From SZUA-309 sp965215995 (GTDB lineage Bacteria; Pseudomonadota; Gammaproteobacteria; Pseudomonadales; Azotimanducaceae): a stretch of 64,000 nucleotides of DNA. This document shows, in pieces, positions 16,849-25,708 of this stretch. The translations under genes were made by a program, and so were the position numbers. Position 1 is the first letter of the stretch. Every line of letters begins with the position of its first letter. The notes beneath the pieces are model-generated. The model did no database searches. It was not told the origin of the DNA and saw only the letters and a program-made list of their open reading frames with translations. The stretch lies in the NCBI GenBank assembly GCA_965215995.1, contig OZ244128.1:682001-746000 (forward strand), read 5' to 3'.

Positions 16849-17625
16849 TCAGGCGTCGTGCAGATAGAAGCGTGTGCCGCAAACATCCACTCTGTCATCG
16901 CTGACGTAACACTCCCTGGCCCGCGCCTCCCGAAGCACAGCCGCTCGATCCGCCACCGAAACGTCCAGACCGCCCAGTCCCGGCCCCCGACCGTCCTCGG
17001 CCGCAACGAACCTGAGCGTCGCGTTGTTGAGCGCGAGGGTCAGCTCCGAACCCTGCCGTGCCACCGGCGCGTCGATCACTCGGCCCCACAGCTCCGCCAG
17101 ACCAACCGGGTCATCGGCCTGCAGTTCGGCACCAAGGAAATCCACGGTCACATCCTGCTTCACCTTGTCTTGCCAGCCGTCGCCACCCACCGGCATCCAG
17201 TGACCAGAGAGGTCTTCGTGCTTGTCGTACTCGATCTCGAGAAAGGCAGCGATCATGTCCCGCGGATGCAGCTGACAGAGATGCCAGCCGTCCCGTTCTG
17301 ACTCGTGCGCAATGCGCACGCCAGCATCCAGCGCACGCTGACGAACCGCCCGTTGATTGGCGAGCGTGTCTGCCTGGGTGATCACCATGTAGCCCCCGTC
17401 ACCGCCGCGGCGGTCCAGATAACGGCCACCGGCCGTGTTCTCCTGAATGGGTGCCACCACCTCCAGAAAGTTGCGCCCGACGGCGAGCAGGGTGTTCTCC
17501 AGCCCGAAATGGGCGACCCCTGGATCCACATAGCAGGGGTTGATGCCGAAAACAGCGGTGAGATCATCGATAACGGGCGCGAGCTTCTCGGCAACCAGAC
17601 AGATCTGGCGTAGTTGAATAGTCAT
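16849..17625 (-). CDS. Glyoxalase/VOC-like protein
   Basis: A 258-residue protein with the beta-alpha-beta-beta-beta modules of the VOC superfamily (LRQICLVAEKLAPVIDDLTAVFGI, then GLENTLLAVGRNFLEVVAPI). The size and the two tandem halves match the glyoxalase-like (PF13468 type) proteins rather than single-domain VOC enzymes. The substrate is unknown. It is divergent from the enoyl-CoA hydratase with only 46 bases between the two start codons, so their promoters must overlap. Confidence 0.8.
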   Translation of the reverse strand: MTIQLRQICLVAEKLAPVIDDLTAVFGINPCYVDPGVAHFGLENTLLAVGRNFLEVVAPIQENTAGGRYLDRRGGDGGYMVITQADTLANQRAVRQRALDAGVRIAHESERDGWHLCQLHPRDMIAAFLEIEYDKHEDLSGHWMPVGGDGWQDKVKQDVTVDFLGAELQADDPVGLAELWGRVIDAPVARQGSELTLALNNATLRFVAAEDGRGPGLGGLDVSVADRAAVLREARARECYVSDDRVDVCGTRFYLHDA

Positions 17626-17631
17626 ATTGCA

Positions 17632-17666
17632 CCTCCCTGTGCCAACATATCAGACAGACAGGGAGG
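17632..17666. repeat. Inverted repeat formed by two divergent ribosome sites
   Basis: CCTCCCTGT (17632-17640) and ACAGGGAGG (17658-17666) are perfect 9-base inverted copies separated by 17 bases. Each arm contains the Shine-Dalgarno sequence of one of the two divergent genes (minus start 17625, plus start 17672). Confidence 0.7.
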
Positions 17667-17671
17667 GAATC

Positions 17672-18502
17672 ATGTACGAAGAAATCATCTATTCAGTGGA
17701 AGATCCGGTCGCCATCATCACCATGAACCGTCCGGACGCCTTGAACGCGCTCACCGGTCGCATGATGGCTGAAATCCGCCATGCGCTGGCAGCGGCGGAG
17801 TCGGACCCGGCAGTGGTCGGCATCATCCTTACCGGTGCGGGCCGTGGCTTCTGCGCCGGGGCAGATATCGCCGGTCTGGACGCGACCGCCTCCGGTGAGG
17901 CAGGTGACGCAGAGGATCTCTCTGCGCTGAAAGCGGATCCTGGGGATCCGGATATGGGTGAGAACTTCCGGATCACCTATACCTACATTCTGTCCGTGCA
18001 GAAACCTGTGATCGCCGCAATCAACGGACCCTGCGCAGGACTCGGCTTCTGCTACGCCCTGCTCTGCGACATGCGCTTCGCCGAGCGTCAAGCCAAGTTC
18101 ACGACGGCTTTTTCCCAACGCGGACTGATCGCCGAGCATGCCTCCAGCTGGCTGCTGCCCCGGCTGATCGGCACGGGCAAGGCCCTGGATCTGCTCTGGA
18201 GTGCGAGGAAGTTTCTGGCCGATGAAGCGTACGAGCTCGGCGTGGTGGAACGCCTGGTTGAATCCGGCGAGTCGGTAGATGCCGCAGCGGCCTATATCCG
18301 CGAACTGGCAGCAATGAGCTCTCCGACGTCCTTCAGGGTGATCAAAGCCCAGGTGTATCGCCACCTGAACATGCAGCTGGCAGAGGCGATGAAAGAATCG
18401 AACGCGCTCATGGCCGAGTCTCTGGAACGGGAAGACTTCAAGGAGGGCGTACGTTCTTTCATCGAGAAACGCCCTCCCGAGTTCAAACGTATCGGCAACT
18501 GA
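17672..18502 (+). CDS. Enoyl-CoA hydratase/isomerase
   Basis: A 276-residue crotonase-family enzyme that would hydrate or isomerise an enoyl-CoA. Oxyanion-hole segments are seen: GAGRGFCAGADIAGLD near residue 65 and AINGPCAGLGFCYALLCDMRFA near 115. The usual catalytic Glu region reads FSQRGLIAEHASSWLLPRLIG; Glu is present in IAEHAS. ATG at 17672 follows AGGGAGGG and matches the family start. The membrane peptidase gene begins three bases after its stop. Confidence 0.92.
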   Translation: MYEEIIYSVEDPVAIITMNRPDALNALTGRMMAEIRHALAAAESDPAVVGIILTGAGRGFCAGADIAGLDATASGEAGDAEDLSALKADPGDPDMGENFRITYTYILSVQKPVIAAINGPCAGLGFCYALLCDMRFAERQAKFTTAFSQRGLIAEHASSWLLPRLIGTGKALDLLWSARKFLADEAYELGVVERLVESGESVDAAAAYIRELAAMSSPTSFRVIKAQVYRHLNMQLAEAMKESNALMAESLEREDFKEGVRSFIEKRPPEFKRIGN

Positions 18503-18505
18503 TAG

Positions 18506-20746
18506 GTGGCCTCACCCTGGATCCCTGGCCACCACGGAGTGTGGCCAGCCCTGCTCCTGATGGCCGTTGTCTCGGTACTCGCCGTCCGCTCTCTGGCACC
18601 GCCGGAAGCGCTTCCGATCGATGCGCCGCCAGGACAGTTCTCCGGGCTCCGGGCAGCCGACTACCTTGCCGAGCTTCTTGGTGACGAAACACCTCACCCG
18701 GTGGGCAGCCCGGCAAACAGAGCGGTACGGGACCGCCTGCTGGCTCAACTCAAGGAACTGGGGCTCCAAGTCGAGGTGCAGCAGACGATCGGATGCAGCG
18801 CCAAGCGTCCTGTCTGTGCCAGAGTCGAAAACGTCCTGGCTGAAATCCCGGGACGGAGTGAGGAGGCCGTGGTCCTGATGGCGCACTATGACTCGGTGCC
18901 ACACGCACCGGGGGCAGCCGATGACGGATCAGGCGTGGTGACCCTGCTCGAGTCTGCTCGCGCTCTACTGACAGAGCCGCCACGCAGAAATCGAATCCTG
19001 CTGGTCTTCACGGACGCAGAGGAGATGGGCCTTCTGGGTGCGGAAGCCTTCTTCGCCGAACACCGCTGGGTAGATGACGTGCGGGCGGTGATCAACATCG
19101 AAGGCTCCGGCTCCGGCGGGCCTTCTCTGTTACTACGCAGCTCCAACCCGGGCGGCCACCTGCTGCGTGCCTATCGGGAAAACGTCGAGGTGGCGAATGC
19201 TTACTCCTACTCGCAGGAGGTGTTCGCCCGGATGCCGAACGACACGGACTTCACCGTGCCGGATCGGGCAGGTATTGCCAGCATCGATTTCGCGTTCGCG
19301 TTCGAGTTCAACCACTATCACACGCCGCTGGACACCATTGCCAATCTGGACACAGGGACGCTACAGCATCACGGCGACAACGTGCTGCCACTGGCACGCC
19401 GACTGGCTGAGCTCGACCTCAACGAGACCGAGGACAACTTCGCCTATCTGACCCTGGGACAACGTCTGTGGATCACCTGGCCAGTTGGGTGGTCCGTCGG
19501 TCTTGCGCTGCTTGGCGTTGCAGGCCTCGCCCTGACAGCGGGCCGGCTCTGGTCTGATCTGGGTGTCGGTCAGCTGGCCGCAGGAACCCTCTTCGCGTTG
19601 GGATGCCTCGTTACCGGCATGGCGACCTGCTTCACGTTGCTCTGGGTGGCGAATCGAATCACCGGAACGGTGGTCAGCTTCCCTGCAAACCCGTGGCCAT
19701 GGCGCCTGCTCATGATTACCGGCGCGCTCCTGCCGCTGGCGGTTCTGGGCATCTGGGCCAGAAATCGGATCACACCCTGGGCACGCTTTCTCGGCGCCTG
19801 GCTGCTGCTCGGGCTGCTGGCGCTCACGCTGGCCGTAATTGCACCGTTGGCAGCCAATCTGCTGATGGTGCCGGTACTCGTCAGCGCACTCATTGCCTCT
19901 GCTGCCGTTTTCCTGCTCGACAGACGAAGCGCCGGTGTGCTGCTCGGCGTCGTTGCCCTGACAATGCTCCCCTTGGCCTACGTTCTCATCACCATCGCCT
20001 ACGCCATGGAAGAGACCCAGGGCTACCATCTCGCACCCGCCATCTACGTCTACCTGGTGTTGACCGGCTTGTCGTTACTTCCTCTGAACCCAACCTCTCG
20101 CACAGCGGCAGCTTTCGGCGTCGCCGCGATCGTCGCCTGGATCGGGGTTGCCAGCGTGCCTCTGTACTCCGATTGGCGGCCACAGCACCTTTCCCTCTAC
20201 TACGTCCAGGATCGGGACGAGGGCCGCGCCTGGCTCGGCACCATCAGCGCGAACCCGCTCCCGAGCAGCGTACGGTCAGCCATGACCGTAAACGGCCAGG
20301 TGCCCGAGACCACATCGCTGCTGCCCTGGTCCTCCCTGGAAGTGCCGGTGACCCGCCTGCCCAGTCATGACCTGCCAGAGGCATCAGTTGATGTTGAGCG
20401 CCTCGAGCAGCAGGTTCGGGTAACGCTCGCCGATCAGGGTGCCGGTGACTTTGCTCAGATCATCCTGCCACTTGATGCTGGCATCAGTGATTTCCGTATG
20501 GCTGGCAGGCCGGCCGAGCTCTGGGAACGGGATGGCTACCTGCAGGCTCGATTCTTTGCCAACGGCAATCAACCTCTGGTGTTCGAATTCACCGCCAGCG
20601 CCACCGAGCCCGTGACCGGGTTCCTGATCGATGGCAGCCATACGCTGCCAGCGCCCGCTCAGACCATCAGCGACGCCCGAGGCAGCCTGGCCGTGCCCAG
20701 ACATCAGGGCGATCAGAGGATGGCCTTCCAGCGAATCGTTTTTTAG
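18506..20746 (+). CDS. M28-family zinc peptidase with C-terminal membrane domain
   Basis: A 746-residue protein: an N-terminal membrane helix (WPALLLMAVVSVLAVRSLA), a luminal/periplasmic M28 peptidase domain to about residue 310, then eight or so membrane helices and a C-terminal beta-rich domain. Zinc ligands are visible in MAHYDSVPHAPGAADDGSG (His and Asp), FTDAEEMGLLGAEAF (catalytic Glu-Glu) and the later FEFNHYHTPLDT. The layout resembles the Fxna/Pff1-type membrane aminopeptidases known mostly from eukaryotes and found in some bacteria. GTG start at 18506, three bases after the hydratase stop, suggests co-translation. Confidence 0.88.
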   Translation: MASPWIPGHHGVWPALLLMAVVSVLAVRSLAPPEALPIDAPPGQFSGLRAADYLAELLGDETPHPVGSPANRAVRDRLLAQLKELGLQVEVQQTIGCSAKRPVCARVENVLAEIPGRSEEAVVLMAHYDSVPHAPGAADDGSGVVTLLESARALLTEPPRRNRILLVFTDAEEMGLLGAEAFFAEHRWVDDVRAVINIEGSGSGGPSLLLRSSNPGGHLLRAYRENVEVANAYSYSQEVFARMPNDTDFTVPDRAGIASIDFAFAFEFNHYHTPLDTIANLDTGTLQHHGDNVLPLARRLAELDLNETEDNFAYLTLGQRLWITWPVGWSVGLALLGVAGLALTAGRLWSDLGVGQLAAGTLFALGCLVTGMATCFTLLWVANRITGTVVSFPANPWPWRLLMITGALLPLAVLGIWARNRITPWARFLGAWLLLGLLALTLAVIAPLAANLLMVPVLVSALIASAAVFLLDRRSAGVLLGVVALTMLPLAYVLITIAYAMEETQGYHLAPAIYVYLVLTGLSLLPLNPTSRTAAAFGVAAIVAWIGVASVPLYSDWRPQHLSLYYVQDRDEGRAWLGTISANPLPSSVRSAMTVNGQVPETTSLLPWSSLEVPVTRLPSHDLPEASVDVERLEQQVRVTLADQGAGDFAQIILPLDAGISDFRMAGRPAELWERDGYLQARFFANGNQPLVFEFTASATEPVTGFLIDGSHTLPAPAQTISDARGSLAVPRHQGDQRMAFQRIVF

Positions 20747-20749
20747 CGG

Positions 20750-21613
20750 CTATCGCGACTCAGCGAACCCGCTGGCGATCAGCCAGTCACCGAATCGTTC
20801 GATCCAGCGATCGGAAGGCAGATTCTGAGTGCGCATACCGAACCCATGCCCGCCCTCGGCATAGAGGTGCAGCTCGGCGGGTTTGCCTGCTGCCGTCCAA
20901 CGTTCGTAGATACGAACGCTCTCCGGGGCCAGGCCAAGCTGGTCATCCGTTGCGGCCACCAGAAAGATGGGCGGCGCGTCCTCCGGCAGCTCCCACTCGG
21001 GCAGCGCTCTGGTGCTTGCATAGACAGGTGCCAGAAAGGCCGGGCGACTCGTTTCGTCGTAACCGGCAGCGACTGCCATCGCAACGGTGCCACCGGCGGA
21101 GAATCCCATGAAGCCAACTCGATCGACGTCTATGCCGAACCCGCCAGCCCGCGCCCTGACCAGGCGCATGGCGGCGAGCCCGTCTGCCGCCGCCAATGGG
21201 GCGATCTCTGCCATATCCTGCGCCGCCTGTTCCGGTTGCTTCTGCACAAGCTCGGCTACCGCGTCCTCACCGGCCGGCACCAGCCGATAGCGCAGGACGA
21301 AAGCAGCCACACCTCGATCGTTCAGCCAGCGGGCCACATCATTGCCTTCGCTGTCTATCGACAGCGCATGAAAGCCCCCGCCGGGCGCGATGACCACGGC
21401 GGCGCCATTGCCATTTTCCGGCAGAAAAGCTTCTAAAGCGGGTCTGCTGACGTTCGTCACCACTCGAGTCGCGAAGATCTCCGAGTGGTAGGTCATCTCC
21501 TCGTGGGACCAGGATTCGCTACCGGGCGCTGGACCCGGGTAGAGCGGAATGCGCTCTCCGCCTTCAGCGGCCATCGCCAGAATTCCAATCAGAATGACGC
21601 TCAGTCGCCACAT
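20750..21613 (-). CDS. Secreted alpha/beta hydrolase (esterase-like)
   Basis: A 287-residue protein with a signal peptide (LSVILIGILAMAAEG). The oxyanion segment is VVIAPGGGFHAL, the nucleophile elbow is GFSAGGTVAM, and the acid/His region ends DQLGLAPESV...YAEGGHGFG. This is the layout of the acetyl-xylan esterase/BD-FAE-like hydrolases. Its stop is three bases from the stop of the convergent peptidase gene, leaving no room for a terminator between them. Confidence 0.9.
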   Translation of the reverse strand: MWRLSVILIGILAMAAEGGERIPLYPGPAPGSESWSHEEMTYHSEIFATRVVTNVSRPALEAFLPENGNGAAVVIAPGGGFHALSIDSEGNDVARWLNDRGVAAFVLRYRLVPAGEDAVAELVQKQPEQAAQDMAEIAPLAAADGLAAMRLVRARAGGFGIDVDRVGFMGFSAGGTVAMAVAAGYDETSRPAFLAPVYASTRALPEWELPEDAPPIFLVAATDDQLGLAPESVRIYERWTAAGKPAELHLYAEGGHGFGMRTQNLPSDRWIERFGDWLIASGFAESR

Positions 21614-21658
21614 GCCACTCCCCTGTGCTCTCCAGTCCGGTTTCCCAGTTCAGTAAGC

Positions 21659-22435
21659 TCAATAAGGCGCGGTCCCGCCATCCACATTCAGCAACGCACC
21701 GGTTATGCCTCCGCCGGCGTCAGAGGCAAGCAACACGGCCATGGCCGCGACTTCTTCGACCGTGTTCGGCCGCTTGATGGCCGACTCCTGGGCGAACATG
21801 TCCACCATCTCCTCGAAGGTCATGCCCATGGCTTCGGCCGTCGACGGGCCATTGTCTCTGACGATGTCCGTGATGATGAGCCCAGGGCAGATGGCGTTAA
21901 CGGTCACCCCCGAAGCACCCACTTCCTGGGCCAGTGACTTGGTCATGCCGTTGACAGCGTGTTTGGCAGCCGTGTAGGCGGTCAGAACCGGCTTGCCAAC
22001 CTTTCCTTCCACCGATGAGATGTTGATTATCCGGCCCCAGCTTCGCTCCAGCATATGCGGCAACACCCGTTTGCTTGCCCAGAAAGTGGAGTAGACGTTC
22101 CACTTCATCGCCTCATCGAAGGTCTCATTGCTGAGCTCCATAAGCGGTTGCAGGTCACCAGCACCACCGGCGTTGTTGACAAGAATATCCACCGGACCGA
22201 CTTCAGCCGTGGTCCGGTCGATGAAGCCTTCCACATCCGCCTGAACCATGGCGTCGCCCTGGATGAATACGGCCTTGTCATCCGCATCCAGCACCTCCAG
22301 GGCACGCTCGCCTTTCTCGGCATTTCTCGCCATGAGCGCAACGCTGGCACCTTCAGCCAGAAAGGCTCTGGCGATGCCGAGCCCGATACCCGCTGTGCCA
22401 CCGGTGATCGCCGCAACCATTTCCTGCAACTGCAT
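21659..22435 (-). CDS. Short-chain dehydrogenase/reductase
   Basis: A 258-residue SDR. The Rossmann motif is TGGTAGIGLGIARAFL, the NNAGGAG block follows, and the active site is Ser in INISSVEG with Y-T-A-A-K. The C-terminus DGGTAPY is typical of FabG-like enzymes. The ATG is preceded by GGAGAGGAGAAAG. It precedes the alpha/beta hydrolase by 45 bases on the same strand and may be cotranscribed with it. Confidence 0.92.
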   Translation of the reverse strand: MQLQEMVAAITGGTAGIGLGIARAFLAEGASVALMARNAEKGERALEVLDADDKAVFIQGDAMVQADVEGFIDRTTAEVGPVDILVNNAGGAGDLQPLMELSNETFDEAMKWNVYSTFWASKRVLPHMLERSWGRIINISSVEGKVGKPVLTAYTAAKHAVNGMTKSLAQEVGASGVTVNAICPGLIITDIVRDNGPSTAEAMGMTFEEMVDMFAQESAIKRPNTVEEVAAMAVLLASDAGGGITGALLNVDGGTAPY

Positions 22436-22539
22436 CTGTCTTTCTCCTCTCCCGGAAAATGCGCAGTAAAGCTCAAGCGACAGTCGCTTGCCAGCACCGG
22501 GGAATTTCGGGGTTTCTGCGGCACACGCTGCAAGCGAGG

Positions 22540-23547
22540 TCAGTTTCCGCGCAGGCGATCCAGCAGGCTCGCGAGCTCAGCCGGCTCGAACGTTGGATCA
22601 GCGAATCCTGTGCGCGTGATCAGGCCGCCGAAACGGGCGCGCATGGTGTCCACCACCTGCTCCGGCGAACCGACGATGGCGATGGTCTGCACCATCTCGT
22701 CCGTTATCAGCGCCGCCATCTCCGCCGTGCGGTGGGCCCGGTTGAGCGGAATCAACTCGTCCTGTAGCTCGCCCCAGCCATGCAGCTCCAGCACCGGCCG
22801 ATAGGCCACCGTGCAGCCATAAAAAGCGATCCGATCCCGCACCCGGGCAATGGCGCGCTCGAGAGACTCATCGTCCCGACCCATGGCCAGCATGGGCGCG
22901 TAGTCGAGCTCGAAGCCGTCCAGACTCCGGCCGCTCTTGGCAAGCCCCGCCTCCACGGCGGGCAAGGTCACCTCCCGCATGTACCGCTCGGAGGAGAACG
23001 GGTGCATGATCATGCCGTCTGCCACTTCTGCGGCCACCCTGGTCATCAATGGCCCCGTGGCGGAGAGCAGGATCCTGGGTCTCGATCCATCCGTATCGTC
23101 AGGCCGGAATGTGGCCGGCATCAGATCATGCCGGTAGTACTCTCCGGCAAACTCCAACCGCGCCCCGTCGTACCAGCAATCGAATATCGCATTCATCGCT
23201 TCGATGAACTCGCGCATCTGTCGGGCGGCTTTATGCCAGGGCATGCTGAAGCGACGCTCAATGTGCGGTCGGACCTGTGAGCCGAGTCCCAGCAGAAACC
23301 TGCCACCGGAATAGGCGTTCAGATCGTGGGCCTGAACGGCCATGGACATGGGATTGCGCGCAAAAGCGACGGCGACGGAGGTGACCAGCTCGATCCGTTC
23401 CGTATGCTCGGCCGCAACGGCCAGTGGCATGAACGGGTCGTGATTCAGCTCAGCCAGGCGGATGCCGTCATAGCCGAGCGACTCGAGCCGCCCGGCATCG
23501 GTGGCGATACCTGTCAGGCTGGCGTTCGCCGGCGCGTCAATCTTCAT
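22540..23547 (-). CDS. LLM-class F420- or FMN-dependent oxidoreductase
   Basis: A 335-residue luciferase-like TIM-barrel protein. Diagnostic segments are GYDGIRLAELNHDPFMPLAVAAEHTERIELVTSVAVAFARNPMSMA, SGGRFLLGLGSQVRPHIERRF and the closing GSPEQVVDTMRARF. It belongs to the TIGR03617-like group of luciferase-like monooxygenases often found near acyl-CoA genes. I use ATG at 23547; an in-frame TTG at 23562 would add five residues. Divergent from the acyl-CoA dehydrogenase at 23652. Confidence 0.88.
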   Translation of the reverse strand: MKIDAPANASLTGIATDAGRLESLGYDGIRLAELNHDPFMPLAVAAEHTERIELVTSVAVAFARNPMSMAVQAHDLNAYSGGRFLLGLGSQVRPHIERRFSMPWHKAARQMREFIEAMNAIFDCWYDGARLEFAGEYYRHDLMPATFRPDDTDGSRPRILLSATGPLMTRVAAEVADGMIMHPFSSERYMREVTLPAVEAGLAKSGRSLDGFELDYAPMLAMGRDDESLERAIARVRDRIAFYGCTVAYRPVLELHGWGELQDELIPLNRAHRTAEMAALITDEMVQTIAIVGSPEQVVDTMRARFGGLITRTGFADPTFEPAELASLLDRLRGN

Positions 23548-23651
23548 GCCGTTTGATCTCAAACACGATGCAACCCTTTCGCCGTTCTGATACAGATCAT
23601 AGTATGTTTGGTTTCCCCTGACCGGGGGCTTTAACTGACGGAGGAAGAGAC

Positions 23652-24899
23652 ATGTCGGATCTGGAAGCGGATCTATTCAACCTGGCGATGTCCGAAGAGG
23701 CTCAGCCACTCATGGATGCGGTCCAGAACCACATCCAGCAGAACGTCGTGCCCATCATTGACGAGTTCGAGCGGCTCCATGAAGAGAAGGAAGACCGCTG
23801 GTCCTGGCATCCACGTCAGCTCGAGCTGCTCGATGGCGCCAAGGAGAAGGCCAAGGCCTCCGGACTCTGGAACTTCTTTCTGCCAGACTCCGAGATCGGT
23901 GAGGGTCTGACCAATCTCGACTACGCCTACATCGCCGCAGAGCTGGGTAAGTACCCGCTCGCCTCAGAAACGCTGAACTGCTCAGCACCCGACACCGGGA
24001 ACATGGAAGTACTGGAACGAGTGGGTACTCCTGAGCAGAAGGAGCAATGGTTGAAACCGCTGCTGAACGGCGAGATCCGTTCCGCGTACGCCATGACGGA
24101 GCCTGGCCTGCCTTCTTCCGATGCCAAGAACATCAGCACTCAGGCGGTGCTCGAAGGCGATGAGTGGGTCATCAATGGCGAGAAGTACTACATCTCCGGC
24201 GCGGGGGATCCTCGCTGCAAAGTCATGATCACCATGGTCAAAACCTCTCCGGATGCACCGCCATCCAAACAGCAATCTCAGATCCTGGTGCCCATCGATA
24301 CCCCTGGGGTGGAGATCATCGAAGGCATGCAGGTATTTGGCCAGGACCACGCCCCACGCGGCCACATGCATCTGAAGTTCAACAACGTCCGGGTGCCCAA
24401 GGAGAACATCCTGCTCGGCGAAGGTCGCGGCTTCGAGATCTCCCAGGTACGGCTCGGCCCGGGCCGGATCCACCACTGCATGCGTTCAATCGGCAAGGCG
24501 GAGAAAGCGCTGGAGTTGATGGTGAAGCGGGGTGCTACCCGAGAAGCGTTCGGCAAGCCCATCGTCAAGCTCGGTAAGAATCTGGAAGTGATTTCCCGGG
24601 CCAGAATCGAGATCAACGCGATGCGCCTTGCCGTGCTGCAGGCAGCGAAGGCCATGGACGTGCTCGGCAACAAGGAGGCGCGCGTCTATGTGAGCGCCGT
24701 GAAGGCGATGGTTCCTGAGAAGGTCTGCCAGATCATCGATGACGCCATCCAGATACATGGTGCGACCGGCATCTCCCATTGGACCCCGCTGGCAGAAATG
24801 TACATGGATATGCGTCACCTGCGTTTCGCCGATGGTCCCGACGAGGTTCACCACATGGTGGTCGGGCGCAACGAAGTGCAGAAGTACGGTCTCTGGTAG
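23652..24899 (+). CDS. Acyl-CoA dehydrogenase (ACAD10/11-like)
   Basis: A 415-residue acyl-CoA dehydrogenase. The flavin/substrate block is YAMTEPGLPSSDAKNIST and the C-terminus is RHLRFADGPDEVHHMVVGRNEVQKY, the DGPDEVH pattern of ACAD10/11-type enzymes, which act on long or branched acyl-CoAs. GGAGGAAGAG precedes the ATG. A rho-independent terminator follows the stop by about 25 bases. It is not closely similar to the YGGSSEIQ-type enzyme at 894. Confidence 0.93.
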   Translation: MSDLEADLFNLAMSEEAQPLMDAVQNHIQQNVVPIIDEFERLHEEKEDRWSWHPRQLELLDGAKEKAKASGLWNFFLPDSEIGEGLTNLDYAYIAAELGKYPLASETLNCSAPDTGNMEVLERVGTPEQKEQWLKPLLNGEIRSAYAMTEPGLPSSDAKNISTQAVLEGDEWVINGEKYYISGAGDPRCKVMITMVKTSPDAPPSKQQSQILVPIDTPGVEIIEGMQVFGQDHAPRGHMHLKFNNVRVPKENILLGEGRGFEISQVRLGPGRIHHCMRSIGKAEKALELMVKRGATREAFGKPIVKLGKNLEVISRARIEINAMRLAVLQAAKAMDVLGNKEARVYVSAVKAMVPEKVCQIIDDAIQIHGATGISHWTPLAEMYMDMRHLRFADGPDEVHHMVVGRNEVQKYGLW

Positions 24900-24924
24900 C
24901 CGGCCAGTCTGTCACCCGCAATAG

Positions 24925-24953
24925 AGGCGCCTCTCAGCAGGGCGCCTTTTTTC
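24925..24953 (+). terminator. Rho-independent terminator after the acyl-CoA dehydrogenase
   Basis: AGGCGCC (24925-24931) pairs perfectly with GGCGCCT (24941-24947) around a nine-base loop and is followed by a run of Ts to 24952. It isolates the dehydrogenase from the ArsR operon. Confidence 0.9.
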
Positions 24954-24999
24954 TATCTTGCCATCCACATTCTGCCTTCCATATGTTCAGCCATCTTAT

Positions 25000-25015
25000 T
25001 TAGCTATCTTGCTAA
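25000..25015. promoter_or_regulatory. ArsR-type operator 1
   Basis: Inverted repeat TTAGC-N6-GCTAA in an AT-rich island that contrasts with the surrounding GC-rich sequence. It covers the -35 region of the candidate promoter. A second copy lies 46 bases downstream. ArsR proteins bind AT-rich dyads of this size next to their own genes. Confidence 0.75.
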
Positions 25016-25038
25016 TTGTATGGATCGGCATGTATTAT
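25009..25038 (+). promoter_or_regulatory. Sigma-70-like promoter of the ArsR operon
   Basis: TTGCTA (25009-25014) and TATTAT (25033-25038) are separated by 18 bases. Operator 1 overlaps the -35 box and operator 2 would sit at or just after the transcription start, an arrangement suited to repression. Confidence 0.6.
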
Positions 25039-25045
25039 CTATTAA

Positions 25046-25061
25046 TTAGCTTATTTGCTAA
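25046..25061. promoter_or_regulatory. ArsR-type operator 2
   Basis: Second TTAGC-N6-GCTAA dyad, extended by one more pair (ATTAGC/GCTAAT). It lies between the -10 box and the GGAGG ribosome site of the first gene. Confidence 0.75.
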
Positions 25062-25085
25062 TAATTTCAGTAGGAGGAGAGACCA

Positions 25086-25403
25086 ATGCCTGAAACCGTC
25101 ATCTGTCACTACCGGGTCAGATCCGGCAACGAGGAAGCGTTTGAAGCCCTGCTTCAGGCGCACTGGCCGACGCTTAAGCGTCTTGGGCTGGTCACCGAGC
25201 AGCCTTCCCAGCACTTCAGAGGCAAGGAGCAAGACAACGGCCAACCCATCTACTTCGAGATCTTCGAGTGGCGGGATGGTGCCGTGGACCGGGCCCATGA
25301 GCATCCGGAGGTGATGGCCATCTGGGAGCCGATGGACAGCCTGTGCGAGAGCCGGGGTGGCAAGCCGAACATGGAATTCCCCCATGTGACCAGGATGTCA
25401 TGA
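25086..25403 (+). CDS. Small ABM/dimeric barrel-like protein
   Basis: A 105-residue protein with the ferredoxin-like fold pattern of antibiotic-biosynthesis-monooxygenase-type proteins: ETVICHYRVRSGNEEAFEALLQAHWPTLKRLGL, then PIYFEIFEWRDG and a helix HPEVMAIWEPM. Such proteins oxidise or sense small aromatic or quinone compounds. TAGGAGGAG precedes the ATG. It overlaps the ArsR start (ATGA), so the regulator and this protein are translated together. It is the probable target function of the repressor. Confidence 0.75.
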   Translation: MPETVICHYRVRSGNEEAFEALLQAHWPTLKRLGLVTEQPSQHFRGKEQDNGQPIYFEIFEWRDGAVDRAHEHPEVMAIWEPMDSLCESRGGKPNMEFPHVTRMS

Positions 25404-25708
25404 CGGAACCCGGCCACTCTCCGCCGCGCGGCATTTCGGAGATCGAGCAGGCAGACGCCGTATTCGCGGCCCTCGCCCATCCAACGAGGCGCCAGATCCT
25501 GCTCTCCGTCCACTACCGAGGCAGCGCCCGGGCGGGTGACATCGCCCGCCGTTTCGATTGCAGCTGGCCCACCACCAGCCGGCACCTGGCAGCTCTGGTC
25601 AAAAGCGAGTTGCTGTCCGTCGAGACGATCGGTCGGGAACGGGTGTACCAAGCCAACTCGGCGCTGCTGGTGGAACTGTTCGAACGCTGGCTGGGCTATC
25701 TGAGATGA
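25400..25708 (+). CDS. ArsR-family transcription repressor
   Basis: A 102-residue winged-helix protein: VFAALAHPTRRQILLSV, then ARAGDIARRFDCSWPTTSRHLAALVKSELL and the wing VETIGRERVYQAN. The classic ELCVCDL metal site is absent, with a single Cys at the helix-turn-helix, so metal sensing is doubtful; a redox or small-molecule signal is more likely. ATG at 25400 overlaps the upstream stop. It most likely represses its own operon through the two TTAGC-N6-GCTAA dyads. Confidence 0.9.
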   Translation: MTEPGHSPPRGISEIEQADAVFAALAHPTRRQILLSVHYRGSARAGDIARRFDCSWPTTSRHLAALVKSELLSVETIGRERVYQANSALLVELFERWLGYLR

